Shown here piece after piece: positions 1-8,344 of a stretch of DNA of 64,000 nt. Source of the stretch: Roseomonas acroporae (GTDB lineage Bacteria > Pseudomonadota > Alphaproteobacteria > Acetobacterales > Acetobacteraceae); assembly GCF_023223525.1 (NCBI RefSeq), contig NZ_JALPRX010000071.1:1-64000 (forward strand), written 5' to 3'. The translations under genes were made by a program, and so were the position numbers. Below the pieces are notes generated by a model. It was not told the origin of the DNA, did not search any database, and saw only the letters and a list, made by a program, of their open reading frames with translations. Each line of letters opens with the position of its first letter. The stretch's first letter is position 1.

Positions 1-23
1 GGCCGCGGGCGAGGCCCGCGGCC
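1..23 (-). terminator. perfect hairpin downstream of the amidohydrolase gene
   Basis: A 10-bp perfect inverted repeat (GGCCGCGGGC / GCCCGCGGCC) with a 3-nt loop lies 7 bp past the stop codon of the minus-strand amidohydrolase gene. There is no T tract, so this is either a T-less terminator or simply a GC hairpin. Confidence 0.4.
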
Positions 24-30
24 GGCCCGG

Positions 31-1443
31 TCAGGCGGTGATCGCCGCCATGGTCTGGTCCACGTGGCGCGGCCGGGGCTCGGGCATGCGCTGCACCCGG
101 CCGACCGACTGCCCCCAGCCCTCGGTGCCCGGCACCAGCGCGCGGTCGCGCATCACGAAGCGCCCGCGCACCAGCGTGTGGACCGGCACGCCGCGCACGC
201 CCATCCCCTCGAAGGGCGTCACCTTGGCGCGGGAATGCAGCGCCCCGGCGGCGATGCGCTCCTCGCGTGCCAGATCGACCACGGCGATGTCGGCATCGGC
301 GCCCGGGATCAGCGCGCCCTTGCGCGGGAACAGGCCGAAGGCGCGCGCCGGGGCGCCGGCGCTGAGGCGGACGTAGTCGGTCAGCGAGAGCCGGCCGCGC
401 GCCACCTGGGTCAGCATCAGCGGCATCTGCGTCTCGACGCCGGGGAAGCCGCAATCCACCTGCCAGATGGTGTTGCGCGTCTTCTCCTCCGGCGCGTGCG
501 GGGCGTGGTCGGTGGCGATCATGTCGATCACGCCGTCGGCCAGGCCGCGCCACAGCGCCTCCTGGTGCGGCTTCTCGCGCACCGGCGGGTTGACGCGGAT
601 CACCGGGCCGATCTCGTCATAGGCGCGCTCGTCGAAGAGCAGGTAGTGCGGGCAGGTCTCGCCGGTCACGTCCACGCCGCGCGCCCGCGCCTCGCGCAGC
701 GGCCGCAGCTCGTCGCCCGAGGAGATGTGCAGCACGTGGATGCGCGCGCCGGTCCATTCCGCCAGCACGCAGGCGCGCGAGACCGCCTCGGTCGCCACCA
801 CGGCGGGGCGGGAGCGGAGATGGTCGAGCGGCGTGTCCTTGCCCGCGTCGCGCAGGCGCTGCGTGCGGCGCGCCATGATGCTGGCGGTCTCGGCGTGCAG
901 CGAGATGCGCAGCCCGTGCCGCGCCACGATCTCGAATGCCTCCAGCATCGCCCCGGTGGAGGGCGAGGGCAGGTCGCCGAAGGTGTTGCCCATGTAGAGC
1001 TTGAAGGCGTTCACCCCGCCCGCGACCAGCGCCTCGACATGCTCCAGGTTCTCCTCCCCGAGCAGGCCGTAGAGGCCGAAATCCACCCGCGCCTTGGCGG
1101 CCGCCGCCTGCTTCGCGCGCAGCCCCTCGGGCGTCGAGGTGGGCGGGATCACGTTGGGCATCTCGAACACCGTCGTCACCCCGCCCATGGCGGCGGCGGC
1201 GGTGCCGGTGTCCCAGTCCTCCTTGTGGGTGTAGCCGGGATCGCGGAAGTGCACGTGCACGTCGATGGCGCCGGGCAGCACGTGCAGCCCGGCCGCGTCC
1301 AGCACCTCGCGCGCCGGCGGCATGGCGCCGTGGTCGCCCACGGCCATGATGGCGCCGTCGCGGATGGCGACGCTGGCGGGGAACACGGCGTCCTCGGTGG
1401 CCACCCGGCCGTTGGCGATGACGAGGTCGGCGAATTCGGTCAT
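31..1443 (-). CDS. dihydroorotase/allantoinase-type amidohydrolase
   Basis: A 470-aa cyclic amidohydrolase of the dihydroorotase/allantoinase/hydantoinase group, which opens cyclic amide rings with a binuclear metal centre in the cytoplasm. The metal motif HVHFRDPG carries H63 and H65. The bridging lysine fits K148 in AFKLYMG, with H183, H239 and the catalytic aspartate D312 in ATDHAPH, so the active site looks complete. It is the last gene of a minus-strand run that begins with an NMT1-type binding protein and an SDR, starting 15 bp after the SDR stop. That context fits breakdown of an imported cyclic amide rather than core pyrimidine synthesis, but the substrate cannot be read from sequence. 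AllB-like allantoinase is the closest impression. Confidence 0.85.
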   Translation of the reverse strand: MTEFADLVIANGRVATEDAVFPASVAIRDGAIMAVGDHGAMPPAREVLDAAGLHVLPGAIDVHVHFRDPGYTHKEDWDTGTAAAAMGGVTTVFEMPNVIPPTSTPEGLRAKQAAAAKARVDFGLYGLLGEENLEHVEALVAGGVNAFKLYMGNTFGDLPSPSTGAMLEAFEIVARHGLRISLHAETASIMARRTQRLRDAGKDTPLDHLRSRPAVVATEAVSRACVLAEWTGARIHVLHISSGDELRPLREARARGVDVTGETCPHYLLFDERAYDEIGPVIRVNPPVREKPHQEALWRGLADGVIDMIATDHAPHAPEEKTRNTIWQVDCGFPGVETQMPLMLTQVARGRLSLTDYVRLSAGAPARAFGLFPRKGALIPGADADIAVVDLAREERIAAGALHSRAKVTPFEGMGVRGVPVHTLVRGRFVMRDRALVPGTEGWGQSVGRVQRMPEPRPRHVDQTMAAITA

Positions 1444-1458
1444 GGCGTCACTCCCCCT

Positions 1459-2250
1459 TCACAGCATCGCCCAGCCGCCATCCACCGGGAGGTCCACCCC
1501 GGTGATCTGGCGGGAGACGTTGGAGGCGAGGAACAGGCAGGCATTCGCCACGTCCTCGTCCACGGTGATGCGCTTCAGCGCGTAGTCGGCGGCGTGCCGC
1601 TCCACCGCCTGCTCCTCGGTGATGCCGAGGCGGCGCGCCATCTCGGGCACCACCTTGCCGCGGAAACGGTCGCCGTCGACCATGCCGGGCGCCACGCAGT
1701 TGACGTTGACGCCGTAGGGCCCGGCCTCCAGCGCCATCGACTTGGTGATGCCGCGCAGGCCCCACTTCGAGGCCGAGTAGGCCATCCGCCCGGCGCGGCC
1801 GCGCATGCCGAAGGTGCCGCCCACGTTCACGACCTTGCCGTCGCGCCGCGCGATCATCCCCGGCAGCACGGCGCGCATCGTGTTGAAGCAGCCGGCCATG
1901 TTGAGGGTGACGATCTCGTCGAACTCCTCGCGCGTCGTCTCCCAGCCGGTCTTCCCGATCGGACCGGAGCCGCCGGCGACGTTGACCAGGATGTCCACCC
2001 GGCCGAAGCGCGCTTCCGCCGCCGCCACCGCCGCGTCGCACTGCGCCGTGTCGGTCAGGTCGCAGCGCGTCACCAGCACCTCGGCGCCGAGCTCGCGCGC
2101 CCGCGCGGCGACGGGCTCGATGGCGTCGAGGTCGCGGCCGACCAGCGCCAGCCGGCAGCCCTCGCGCGCGAAGGCCAGGGTGACGGCGGCGCCCATGCCC
2201 TTGGCCGGGCCGGTGATGAGGGCGACGCGGCCCTTCAGATGCAGGTCCAT
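1459..2250 (-). CDS. SDR family oxidoreductase
   Basis: A classical short-chain dehydrogenase of 263 aa with the N-terminal nucleotide motif TGPAKGMG (residues 13-20), the NVAG structural motif and the catalytic YSASK (Tyr-x3-Lys). It should be an NAD(P)-dependent cytosolic oxidoreductase acting on a small alcohol or ketone. It lies 7 bp after the NMT1-type binding protein gene and 15 bp before the amidohydrolase gene, so the three are probably co-transcribed. The substrate is unknown. The C-terminal DGGW stretch near the end is typical of the family. Confidence 0.88.
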   Translation of the reverse strand: MDLHLKGRVALITGPAKGMGAAVTLAFAREGCRLALVGRDLDAIEPVAARARELGAEVLVTRCDLTDTAQCDAAVAAAEARFGRVDILVNVAGGSGPIGKTGWETTREEFDEIVTLNMAGCFNTMRAVLPGMIARRDGKVVNVGGTFGMRGRAGRMAYSASKWGLRGITKSMALEAGPYGVNVNCVAPGMVDGDRFRGKVVPEMARRLGITEEQAVERHAADYALKRITVDEDVANACLFLASNVSRQITGVDLPVDGGWAML

Positions 2251-2257
2251 GTCCGGT

Positions 2258-3358
2258 TCAGTCCACCAGCTTGCGCGGCCGCTCGGCGAGCGGCGGCAGG
2301 AATGCGCGGGAGAAGACGTCGCCCACCGCGGGGCGGGTCGGCAGGTTGTTCGACTCGGCGACCGTCGCGATGGCGCGCGCCATGCGGGCCTCGTCGATGT
2401 CGCCGAGGCCGATCCGCGCCAGTTCCGGCGCGCTCATCTCGTCGGCCACGGTGGCGTCGAAGCGGGCGCGCTCCACCGCGAGGTCGAGCAGGCTGTCGCG
2501 CCTGCCCACCGCCGCGACCGCCGCCGCCGGGTCCTTCAGCGCCTCCGCCACGCCTCGGTTGATCGCCGCGAGCAGGCCGCGCACCGCCTCCGGCTTGTCG
2601 CGCGCCAGGGCGCGCGAGACCATGATGGTGTTGGAGTAGAGGTCGATGCCGTGATCGGCGTAGCGGATGTAGCGGAGCTGCCGGTCGTCGATGCCGGCGC
2701 CGCGCGCCGAGAAGCGGATGGTGTTGACGTAGCCGAAGGCGCCGTCGATCTGGCCCCTGAACAGCATCTGCTCGCGCAGGCTGGGCTGCATGGTGACGAT
2801 GTTGACCTTCGCGGCGTCGATCCCGGCCGCCTTGGCGAAGGCGGGGAAGAGCTTCAGCTCGCCGTCGTTCGCCGGGCCGCCGATGGTGCGGCCGACCAGG
2901 TCCTGCGGGGTGCGGATCGGGCTGTCGGCCCGCACCGCGATGCAGAAGGGCGGCACGTTGTACATCATGAAGACGGCGAGCGGCGCGACGTCCGGCCGGG
3001 TCGCGGCGAACTGGATCAGCGCGTTCATGTCGCCGAAGCCGACATCGTAGGCGCCGGCGGCGATCTGCGTGACCGGGGCGGAGGAGCCCTCGCCCTGGTC
3101 GATCGTCATGGCCAGCCCGGCCTCGCGGAAGTAGCCGCGGTCCTCGGCCAGGAAGAACCAGCCCTGCGGGCCCTGGTACTTCCAGTTCAGCACCATCCTG
3201 AGGCGCGTCGGCGCCTGGCCGCTTCCCTTGGCGCTTCCCTGGCTGCTTCCCTGGGCGCGTGACGGGCCGGTGCCGGCCAGGGCGCCGCCGAGGGCAAGGG
3301 CCGGGGCGCCGAGCAGGGTGCGTCGGGGCATGGGGCGGGGCATGGGGGCGGGCTCCAT
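2258..3358 (-). CDS. NMT1/THI5-like ABC substrate-binding protein
   Basis: A 366-aa periplasmic binding protein of the NMT1/THI5 (SsuA/TauA-like) family. It starts with PRRTLLG followed by a hydrophobic stretch and an ALA-type cleavage region, a Sec signal that could also be read as a weak Tat signal. I place the start at the ATG at 3358; an in-frame reading continues upstream but runs into a dispersed repeat. The mature part opens with LRMVLNWKYQGPQGW, as usual for the family. A short SSQGSAKGSGQ repeat lies between signal and mature domain. No ABC permease or ATPase gene is nearby. Divergent from a LysR regulator, its likely controller. Confidence 0.82.
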   Translation of the reverse strand: MEPAPMPRPMPRRTLLGAPALALGGALAGTGPSRAQGSSQGSAKGSGQAPTRLRMVLNWKYQGPQGWFFLAEDRGYFREAGLAMTIDQGEGSSAPVTQIAAGAYDVGFGDMNALIQFAATRPDVAPLAVFMMYNVPPFCIAVRADSPIRTPQDLVGRTIGGPANDGELKLFPAFAKAAGIDAAKVNIVTMQPSLREQMLFRGQIDGAFGYVNTIRFSARGAGIDDRQLRYIRYADHGIDLYSNTIMVSRALARDKPEAVRGLLAAINRGVAEALKDPAAAVAAVGRRDSLLDLAVERARFDATVADEMSAPELARIGLGDIDEARMARAIATVAESNNLPTRPAVGDVFSRAFLPPLAERPRKLVD

Positions 3359-3371
3359 GATCGGGTCTGCC

Positions 3372-3477
3372 GCTACAGCGGACCGCAGTCCGGTTGGGAC
3401 TGCGGTTTGCTGTCGCTCGTTGTTCTCGGCGCGGATTCCGCCGCCGGGCGTGTCCGCCCGCCAGCGATCCGCTCCAG
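3372..3477 (+). repeat. dispersed composite repeat, module A (copy R1)
   Basis: About 106 bp beginning with the hairpin ACCGCAGTCC-ggttg-GGACTGCGGT and followed by the conserved GCTCGTTGTTCTCGGCGCGG region ending in GATCCGCTCC. The same unit occurs at 29301-29412 nearly unchanged, and inverted at 21634-21736. It fills more than half of the gap between the binding-protein gene and the LysR gene. Confidence 0.85.
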
Positions 3478-3551
3478 GAAAGCCAGGACCGGCGTTCTCC
3501 GCCATCGCCGTTTTCCGCGCAGGGCGTCGACGAAAAGTCTACGCTTTCCGG

Positions 3552-4493
3552 ATGGCCCGCCATCCCGCCACCCCGCTTCGGCACATGCGCATCTGGCGCA
3601 GCATCGACGCCGTGGCCCGCACCGGCTCGCTGCGGCAGGCGGCGGAGCGGCTGCACATCACCGCCTCGGCCCTGCAGCGCCGCCTCGACGATGTGGAGGC
3701 CGATCTCGGCACGCCGCTCTTCGAGCGGTCCGCCACCGGCATGCGCCTGAGCGTGGCGGGGGAGCTGTTCCTGGGCTGGATACGCGCCCAGGATTCGGCG
3801 CTGGAGCAGGTCCGCTCGCGCATCGAGGACCTGGCCGGGCTGCGGCGCGGCCATGTGCGCATCGCCGCCAGCCAGGCCCTGGCCCTCTCCTTCCTGCCGG
3901 ACGAGATCGCGGCCTTCCGCGCCCTCTACCCGGGCGTGACCTTCCAGGTCTCCATCCGCGACCACGCCGCCGCCCTGCACGAGCTGGCGGCGTTCGAGAC
4001 GGAACTCGCGCTGATCTTCCGCCCGCCGCCCAACGCGGACTGGCAGCCGCTGGCGCAGATCGGCCAGCGGATCGTGGCGATCATGGCGCCGTCGCATCCG
4101 CTGGCGGCGCGGGCGACGGTGCTGCTGCGCGACTGCCTGCCCTGGCCGGTCGCGCTGCCGGACCGCAGCCTGGGGGCGCGGCAGATCCTGGAGGAGCGGA
4201 TGGCGGGCCACTCCGCCCGCCTGCGGGTCGTGCTGGAGTCGAATTCCTTCGAGCTGCTGCGCCATTCCGTGCGCGACGGCCGGACGCTGACCTTCCAGAT
4301 CGAGACCGGCGCGCCCGCCCGCGACGACCCGGCCTACGCGGTGCGCCCGCTGGACGAGGCCAACCTCGCGCACGGGCCGCTGGTCCTCGGGCAGCTCAGG
4401 GGACGGGCCCTGCCGGTGGCGGCCGCCCGGTTCGCCGAGCGGCTGGCGGCGCGGCTGGACGCGGCGCGGGACGATAGAGCATTTTCAAGCTGA
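3552..4493 (+). CDS. LysR-family transcriptional regulator
   Basis: A 313-aa LysR-type regulator. The N-terminal winged helix-turn-helix covers roughly residues 10-68 (SLRQAAERLHITASALQRRL), and the rest is the two-lobed effector domain. I chose the ATG at 3552; upstream in-frame codons fall in the dispersed repeat at 3372-3477. It is divergent from the NMT1-type binding protein/SDR/amidohydrolase genes and is their probable regulator. The last five codons and the stop lie inside another dispersed repeat (4475-4581), so the C-terminus RAFSS is repeat-encoded. Confidence 0.85.
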   Translation: MARHPATPLRHMRIWRSIDAVARTGSLRQAAERLHITASALQRRLDDVEADLGTPLFERSATGMRLSVAGELFLGWIRAQDSALEQVRSRIEDLAGLRRGHVRIAASQALALSFLPDEIAAFRALYPGVTFQVSIRDHAAALHELAAFETELALIFRPPPNADWQPLAQIGQRIVAIMAPSHPLAARATVLLRDCLPWPVALPDRSLGARQILEERMAGHSARLRVVLESNSFELLRHSVRDGRTLTFQIETGAPARDDPAYAVRPLDEANLAHGPLVLGQLRGRALPVAAARFAERLAARLDAARDDRAFSS

Positions 4494-4581
4494 GCGTCCT
4501 CGCTCAGCGGCTCGGAAAATGCGAAAAATCAAAAGGCTAGAGCCGTTCCGGCCTGATACAGTCAGGCTGGATCGGCTCTAG
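4475..4581 (+). repeat. dispersed composite repeat, module B (copy R2)
   Basis: Starts TAGAGCATTTTC, contains the perfect hairpin GCTGAGCG-tcct-CGCTCAGC nested in a GCATTTTC / GAAAATGC pair, then a second long hairpin bounded by CTAGAGCCG and CGGCTCTAG. It is identical to the copy at 34017-34122 apart from one extra base in an A run. It overlaps the end of the LysR gene. The remaining 4582-4730 shows no gene. Confidence 0.9.
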
Positions 4582-4730
4582 CCGCAGCGGCGTTCGCGGA
4601 CCTGCCCGGAGCGCCGCCCCGGATCCCGCGCCGGGGGACCCTGGTGGGTGAAGCCCCCTTCGGGACGTTGTCCCGGATGGACCGGCCACCCGTGCGAGAC
4701 GCGCCGGGCCACTCCCGCCGCGCGCCGGCG

Positions 4731-5873
4731 TCACGCCTCGTGCGGGGGAGGCGCCGCCGCCCGGCCGCCGTGGCCTTCCGGGGCGGCCGCCGGGCGCCCT
4801 CCCCGAAGCGCCCCGAGCTGCCGCGCCGCCGGCGCGAGCACGTGCTGCACGAGCGGGATCAGCACGATGCCGACGGCCAGTCCGAGCAGGCCGGACAGGC
4901 CCGCCGAGACCAGCCACGACACCGCCCCCGCCACGGCCGGCAACGCCGCGCCGGCCGCGTGGGCGAGGTCGTGCACCAGGTGCGCGGGGCCGGTCGCCCC
5001 GAACGCCTCCAGCCCGTGCAGCAGGATGCCGCCGCCGACCCAGAGCATCGCCGCCGTGCCGACGATCCCGAGCAGGTGCAGGAAGTGCGGCATGCCGAGC
5101 ACCACGCCGCGGCCGATCCCCTGCGTCAGCGGCCGCAGCGCGCGATCGGCGCCGCCGGCGGGCGCCGCGCCGGCGGCGCGCCGACGCAGCCCGAGCAGGG
5201 TCGAGGCCGGCCGGTCGTTGGCGGCCAGCGACAGGCCCGCATCGTCCGCCTTCACGATCAGCGCCACCGCGCCGTAGACCAGCACGGTGATGCCGAGGCC
5301 CACCACGGCGAGGATCGCGGCCCGCATGACGGTCGAGCCGCCTTCCAGCGTGGCGAGGGTGAGCGCCATGATCTCGGCCGAGAGGATGAAGTCGGTCTTG
5401 ATGGCGCCCCGGACCCGCTCCTCCTCCAGCCGCGCCGGGTCCGCCGGCGCCGGTCCGGCCGCCGCCTCGCGCGCCGCGGCCCCATGCGTCCCGGCCCCAT
5501 GCGTCCCGGTCCCGTGCGGGCGCAGCGCGTGCCAGATCTTCTCCGCCGCCTCGTAGCAGAGATAGGCGCCGCCCAGCATCAGCAGCGGCGTGACGCTCCA
5601 CAGCGCGAAGGCGCTGAGCAGCAGGGCGGCGGGCAGCAGGTAGAGCAGCTTGTTGCGCGCCGAGCCGACGGCGATCCGCCAGACGATCGGCAGCTCGCGC
5701 GCCGGGGAAAGCCCCGTCACGTAGCGCGGCGTGACGGCGGCGTCGTCGATCACGACGCCCAGCGCCTTGCCGCCCGCGTGCGCGGCCTGCGCCGACACGT
5801 CGTCCAGCGAGGCGGCGGCCGCCTTGGTCAGTCCGACCACGTCGTCCAGCAGGGCGAGCAGGCCAGTGCTCAC
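4731..5873 (-). CDS. DUF808 (YedI-like) inner-membrane protein
   Basis: A 380-aa polytopic membrane protein of the DUF808/YedI family; function unknown. The GTG at 5873 gives the family N-terminus STGLLALLDDVVGL and has AAGGGA seven bases upstream; an in-frame ATG at 5915 is less likely. Several hydrophobic segments are visible, for example LLYLLPAALLLSAFAL and the C-terminal LSGLLGLAVGIVLIPLV. A short 15-nt tandem repeat (5476-5515) adds the Gly-Thr-His-Gly-Ala run in a cytosolic loop near residue 130. It is longer than the approximately 305-aa E. coli YedI. It is divergent from the Srf-type locus, with about 300 bp (5874-6172) between them in which I see no gene. Confidence 0.8.
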   Translation of the reverse strand: MSTGLLALLDDVVGLTKAAAASLDDVSAQAAHAGGKALGVVIDDAAVTPRYVTGLSPARELPIVWRIAVGSARNKLLYLLPAALLLSAFALWSVTPLLMLGGAYLCYEAAEKIWHALRPHGTGTHGAGTHGAAAREAAAGPAPADPARLEEERVRGAIKTDFILSAEIMALTLATLEGGSTVMRAAILAVVGLGITVLVYGAVALIVKADDAGLSLAANDRPASTLLGLRRRAAGAAPAGGADRALRPLTQGIGRGVVLGMPHFLHLLGIVGTAAMLWVGGGILLHGLEAFGATGPAHLVHDLAHAAGAALPAVAGAVSWLVSAGLSGLLGLAVGIVLIPLVQHVLAPAARQLGALRGGRPAAAPEGHGGRAAAPPPHEA

Positions 5874-6172
5874 GGGCGATCCCTTTCGTGTGCGGGCATG
5901 ATGGACGAACGGCAATGTGCTCCGCCGGGTTCCGGAAGCGTGGGCGCGCCGCGCGGATGTAAGGGGGATGTCGGCCGGCGCCTGTAACCATCGGGCAGGC
6001 GTCGCGGGAAGCCATCGCGGGGCGGCGGCACGGGGGAGGACGGCGCCGCCGGGCCCTTGCCGGAAGCGATACGCCCCAGCAACATGATGCCCGCGCCGAT
6101 CGCCTTCGCCTGCAACGCCTTGCGGCCCCTTGCCTCGGGCCGGTCCACCGGAGCCGCCCGACCGGAGCGCCG

Positions 6173-8335
6173 ATGTCCATGTCGCGATTCCTGCTCGGCT
6201 CCGGCCTCGAGAGCCGGGTCCTGCTGCCGGCCGGCGGCCAGGCGGCGATCCGCCAGCACGCGCGGCTGCGGGAGATCCTGGCCGCCAGGGCCCCGGCGGC
6301 GGCCGACCTGTTCGCCGAGCCGGTGCTCGATGCGCGCGAGGACGGCCAGCGCCCCACGCGCGCCTCCTGGTACGCGCCCGCCGGCGCCGAGCCGGTGCCG
6401 CTGCCCTCGCTGCGCACCGCCCAGCGGCTGCTGGCCGAGAGCAGCCTGCGCGAGCAGCTCTCGGCGCTGCACCCGCTGCTGGCCGATCCGGAGGTGGCGC
6501 CGCTGCTGTGCGCGGCGCTGGCCGTTCCCGGACCCGGAGACATCCTGTGGACCGGCGAATCCGTGGTCCTGGTCAATTGGGGCATGGTGCCGGATTCGGT
6601 CGGCGACGCGCCCGCCGCCCTCGCGCGGCACTTCGACGCGACGCTCGGCGCCTGGATGCCGCCGGGCGGCAACCCCTGGACCGCGCCGCCCGCGTCGGCG
6701 GCGGAAACGCCGGGCCGGCTGCCGGACACTCCGGCGGGCGCGGCCGCGGGTGCCGCGACCCATGCCGCGCCCGGCCGGGCCACGTCCGCCCAGGGCACGT
6801 CCGCCCAGGGCACGCCCGACAGTCCGGCCGGCGTTCCCCCGGGGATGCCGCCCGGACCTCCCGCCGGGTTCCCTCCCGGCCTTCCGCCCGGTCCCCCGCC
6901 GGGATCCCCCCCGGGGTCCCCATCGGGCGCACCGTTGCCCGCCGGCCGGTCGGGCGGGGTGCTGGGCGCGGTGGGCGCGGTGCTGGCAGCCATCGTCCTC
7001 GTGCTGCTGCTCTCGGCGGTGGCGGTCGCGGCCGGCTACTACTACGGCTGGCACCGGCTGGTGCAGGAGTTGCAGGCCCAGGTCCCGCCGCCGGGCGATC
7101 CCGGCCTGGACGCCGACATGCGCCGCATGCAGGAAGGCGTGAACGAGGGGCTGCGCCAGCGCATCGCCACGCTGGAGGGCGCGCTGCGCGGCAATGTCTG
7201 CGTCGCTCCCGCCGGCCCCATGCCGGCCCTGCCCGAGCAGCGCGCCGATCCGGCCGCGCCCGACCGATCCCCTGGACAGCCCCCTGGGCAGCAGGCCATG
7301 CCGCTGCTGCCGCCGGCGCCGGAGGCGCAGCCGGTGGAGCGCCCGGCACCGCAGCCCGGGCAGGCGCCGGCCGTCACCAACCTCGCCGACCTGCTCGACG
7401 ATTCCGTGGTGCTGGTGCTGGGCCAGGTGCAGCGCCCGGACGGGCAGGGCATCAGCACCGGCACCGGCTTCGCGATCGGCCCGCGGCTGGTCGTCACCAA
7501 CCGGCACGTCGTCGCGGAGGTGACGCCGGGGCGGCTGCGCGTCGCCAGCCGCCGGCTCGGCCGGCTGGTCGCCGCCGAGGTGGTCGCCAGCACCCCGGGC
7601 AACGAGCCGGGCCAGCCCGACTTCGCCGTGCTCCGCCTCGCCGAGGGCGAGCTGCCGCCGCTGGTCCTGACGCCGGCCGTGGACCGGCTGCTGCCGGTGG
7701 TGGCGGTGGGCTTCCCCGGCTTCGTGGTGCAGCCCGGCGACGACTTCCAGCGCCTGCTGCGCGGCGAGGCCGGCAACCTGCCCTCGCCGGTCTTCACCAG
7801 CGGCGAGGTGAGCGCGCTGCAGGAGCTGCGCGGCCAGCGCGTGGTGATCCACACGGCGGCGATCAACCGGGGCAATTCGGGTGGCCCGCTGGCCGACCGC
7901 TGCGGCCGCGTCGTCTCCGTGAACACCTTCCTTCGCGCCGACCGCGAGGTGGCCTACCGCGCCGACTACGCCCTGCCCACCGCCTCGCTGCTGGAGTTCC
8001 TGCGCCGCAACAACGTCGAGGCGCGCACCGAGGAAGGACCCTGCCGCCCCGCCGCGGCCTCGCCGGCCGCCCCGTCGGCCGGCCCCCAGGGTGGGGCCCA
8101 GGGTGGAGCCCAGGGTGGTCTCCAGGGTGGGGCCCCTGGTACGCCCCCGCCGGGTACCGCTCCGCCGGGGGCCGCGCCCCAGGGCGCCGCCCCGCAGGAC
8201 GGCCGCCCCGCCAGCCCGCCGGGAAGCCCGCAGGGCGGCACCCCCCGTCCGCCCGCCGGTCCCGCCCCCGCCCCGCCCGTCCCCAACCCGTCGGCGCCCG
8301 GCAGCCCGCCGGCGCCCGCCGCCCCGTCGCGCTGA
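6173..8335 (+). CDS. membrane-anchored trypsin-like serine protease with SrfA-like N-terminal domain
   Basis: A 720-aa protein in four parts. Residues 1-150 form a cytosolic domain with a WYAP motif and the segment ILWTGESVVLVNWG. Residues about 165-258 are a Pro/Gly-rich linker. One transmembrane helix spans about 260-287. The juxtamembrane coiled coil LRQRIATLEGALRGNVC follows. A trypsin-like domain covers about 400-620 with H445 (TNRHVV), D483 (QPDFAVL) and S569 (GNSGGP), so the triad is complete. The C-terminus is a low-complexity Gly/Pro/Gln tail. Topology puts the protease in the periplasm. It is the first gene of a Srf-type locus and shares its N-terminal fold with the next gene. My recollection is that this N-terminal domain resembles Salmonella SrfA; that needs a profile search. 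Confidence 0.82.
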   Translation: MSMSRFLLGSGLESRVLLPAGGQAAIRQHARLREILAARAPAAADLFAEPVLDAREDGQRPTRASWYAPAGAEPVPLPSLRTAQRLLAESSLREQLSALHPLLADPEVAPLLCAALAVPGPGDILWTGESVVLVNWGMVPDSVGDAPAALARHFDATLGAWMPPGGNPWTAPPASAAETPGRLPDTPAGAAAGAATHAAPGRATSAQGTSAQGTPDSPAGVPPGMPPGPPAGFPPGLPPGPPPGSPPGSPSGAPLPAGRSGGVLGAVGAVLAAIVLVLLLSAVAVAAGYYYGWHRLVQELQAQVPPPGDPGLDADMRRMQEGVNEGLRQRIATLEGALRGNVCVAPAGPMPALPEQRADPAAPDRSPGQPPGQQAMPLLPPAPEAQPVERPAPQPGQAPAVTNLADLLDDSVVLVLGQVQRPDGQGISTGTGFAIGPRLVVTNRHVVAEVTPGRLRVASRRLGRLVAAEVVASTPGNEPGQPDFAVLRLAEGELPPLVLTPAVDRLLPVVAVGFPGFVVQPGDDFQRLLRGEAGNLPSPVFTSGEVSALQELRGQRVVIHTAAINRGNSGGPLADRCGRVVSVNTFLRADREVAYRADYALPTASLLEFLRRNNVEARTEEGPCRPAAASPAAPSAGPQGGAQGGAQGGLQGGAPGTPPPGTAPPGAAPQGAAPQDGRPASPPGSPQGGTPRPPAGPAPAPPVPNPSAPGSPPAPAAPSR
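8087..8134 (+). repeat. 12-nt in-frame minisatellite in the protease C-tail
   Basis: Four tandem units of the type CAGGGTGGGGCC encode Gln-Gly-Gly-Ala repeats in the low-complexity tail of the protease. The reading frame is kept. Confidence 0.85.
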
Positions 8336-8344
8336 GGCCGGGCC

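Noticed and set aside
64-2562. 832-codon plus-strand open frame opposite the amidohydrolase and SDR genes
   Set aside because: Product is Arg/His/Gly-rich with no motifs; it is the antisense shadow of GC-rich genes, whose own proteins have complete family motifs.
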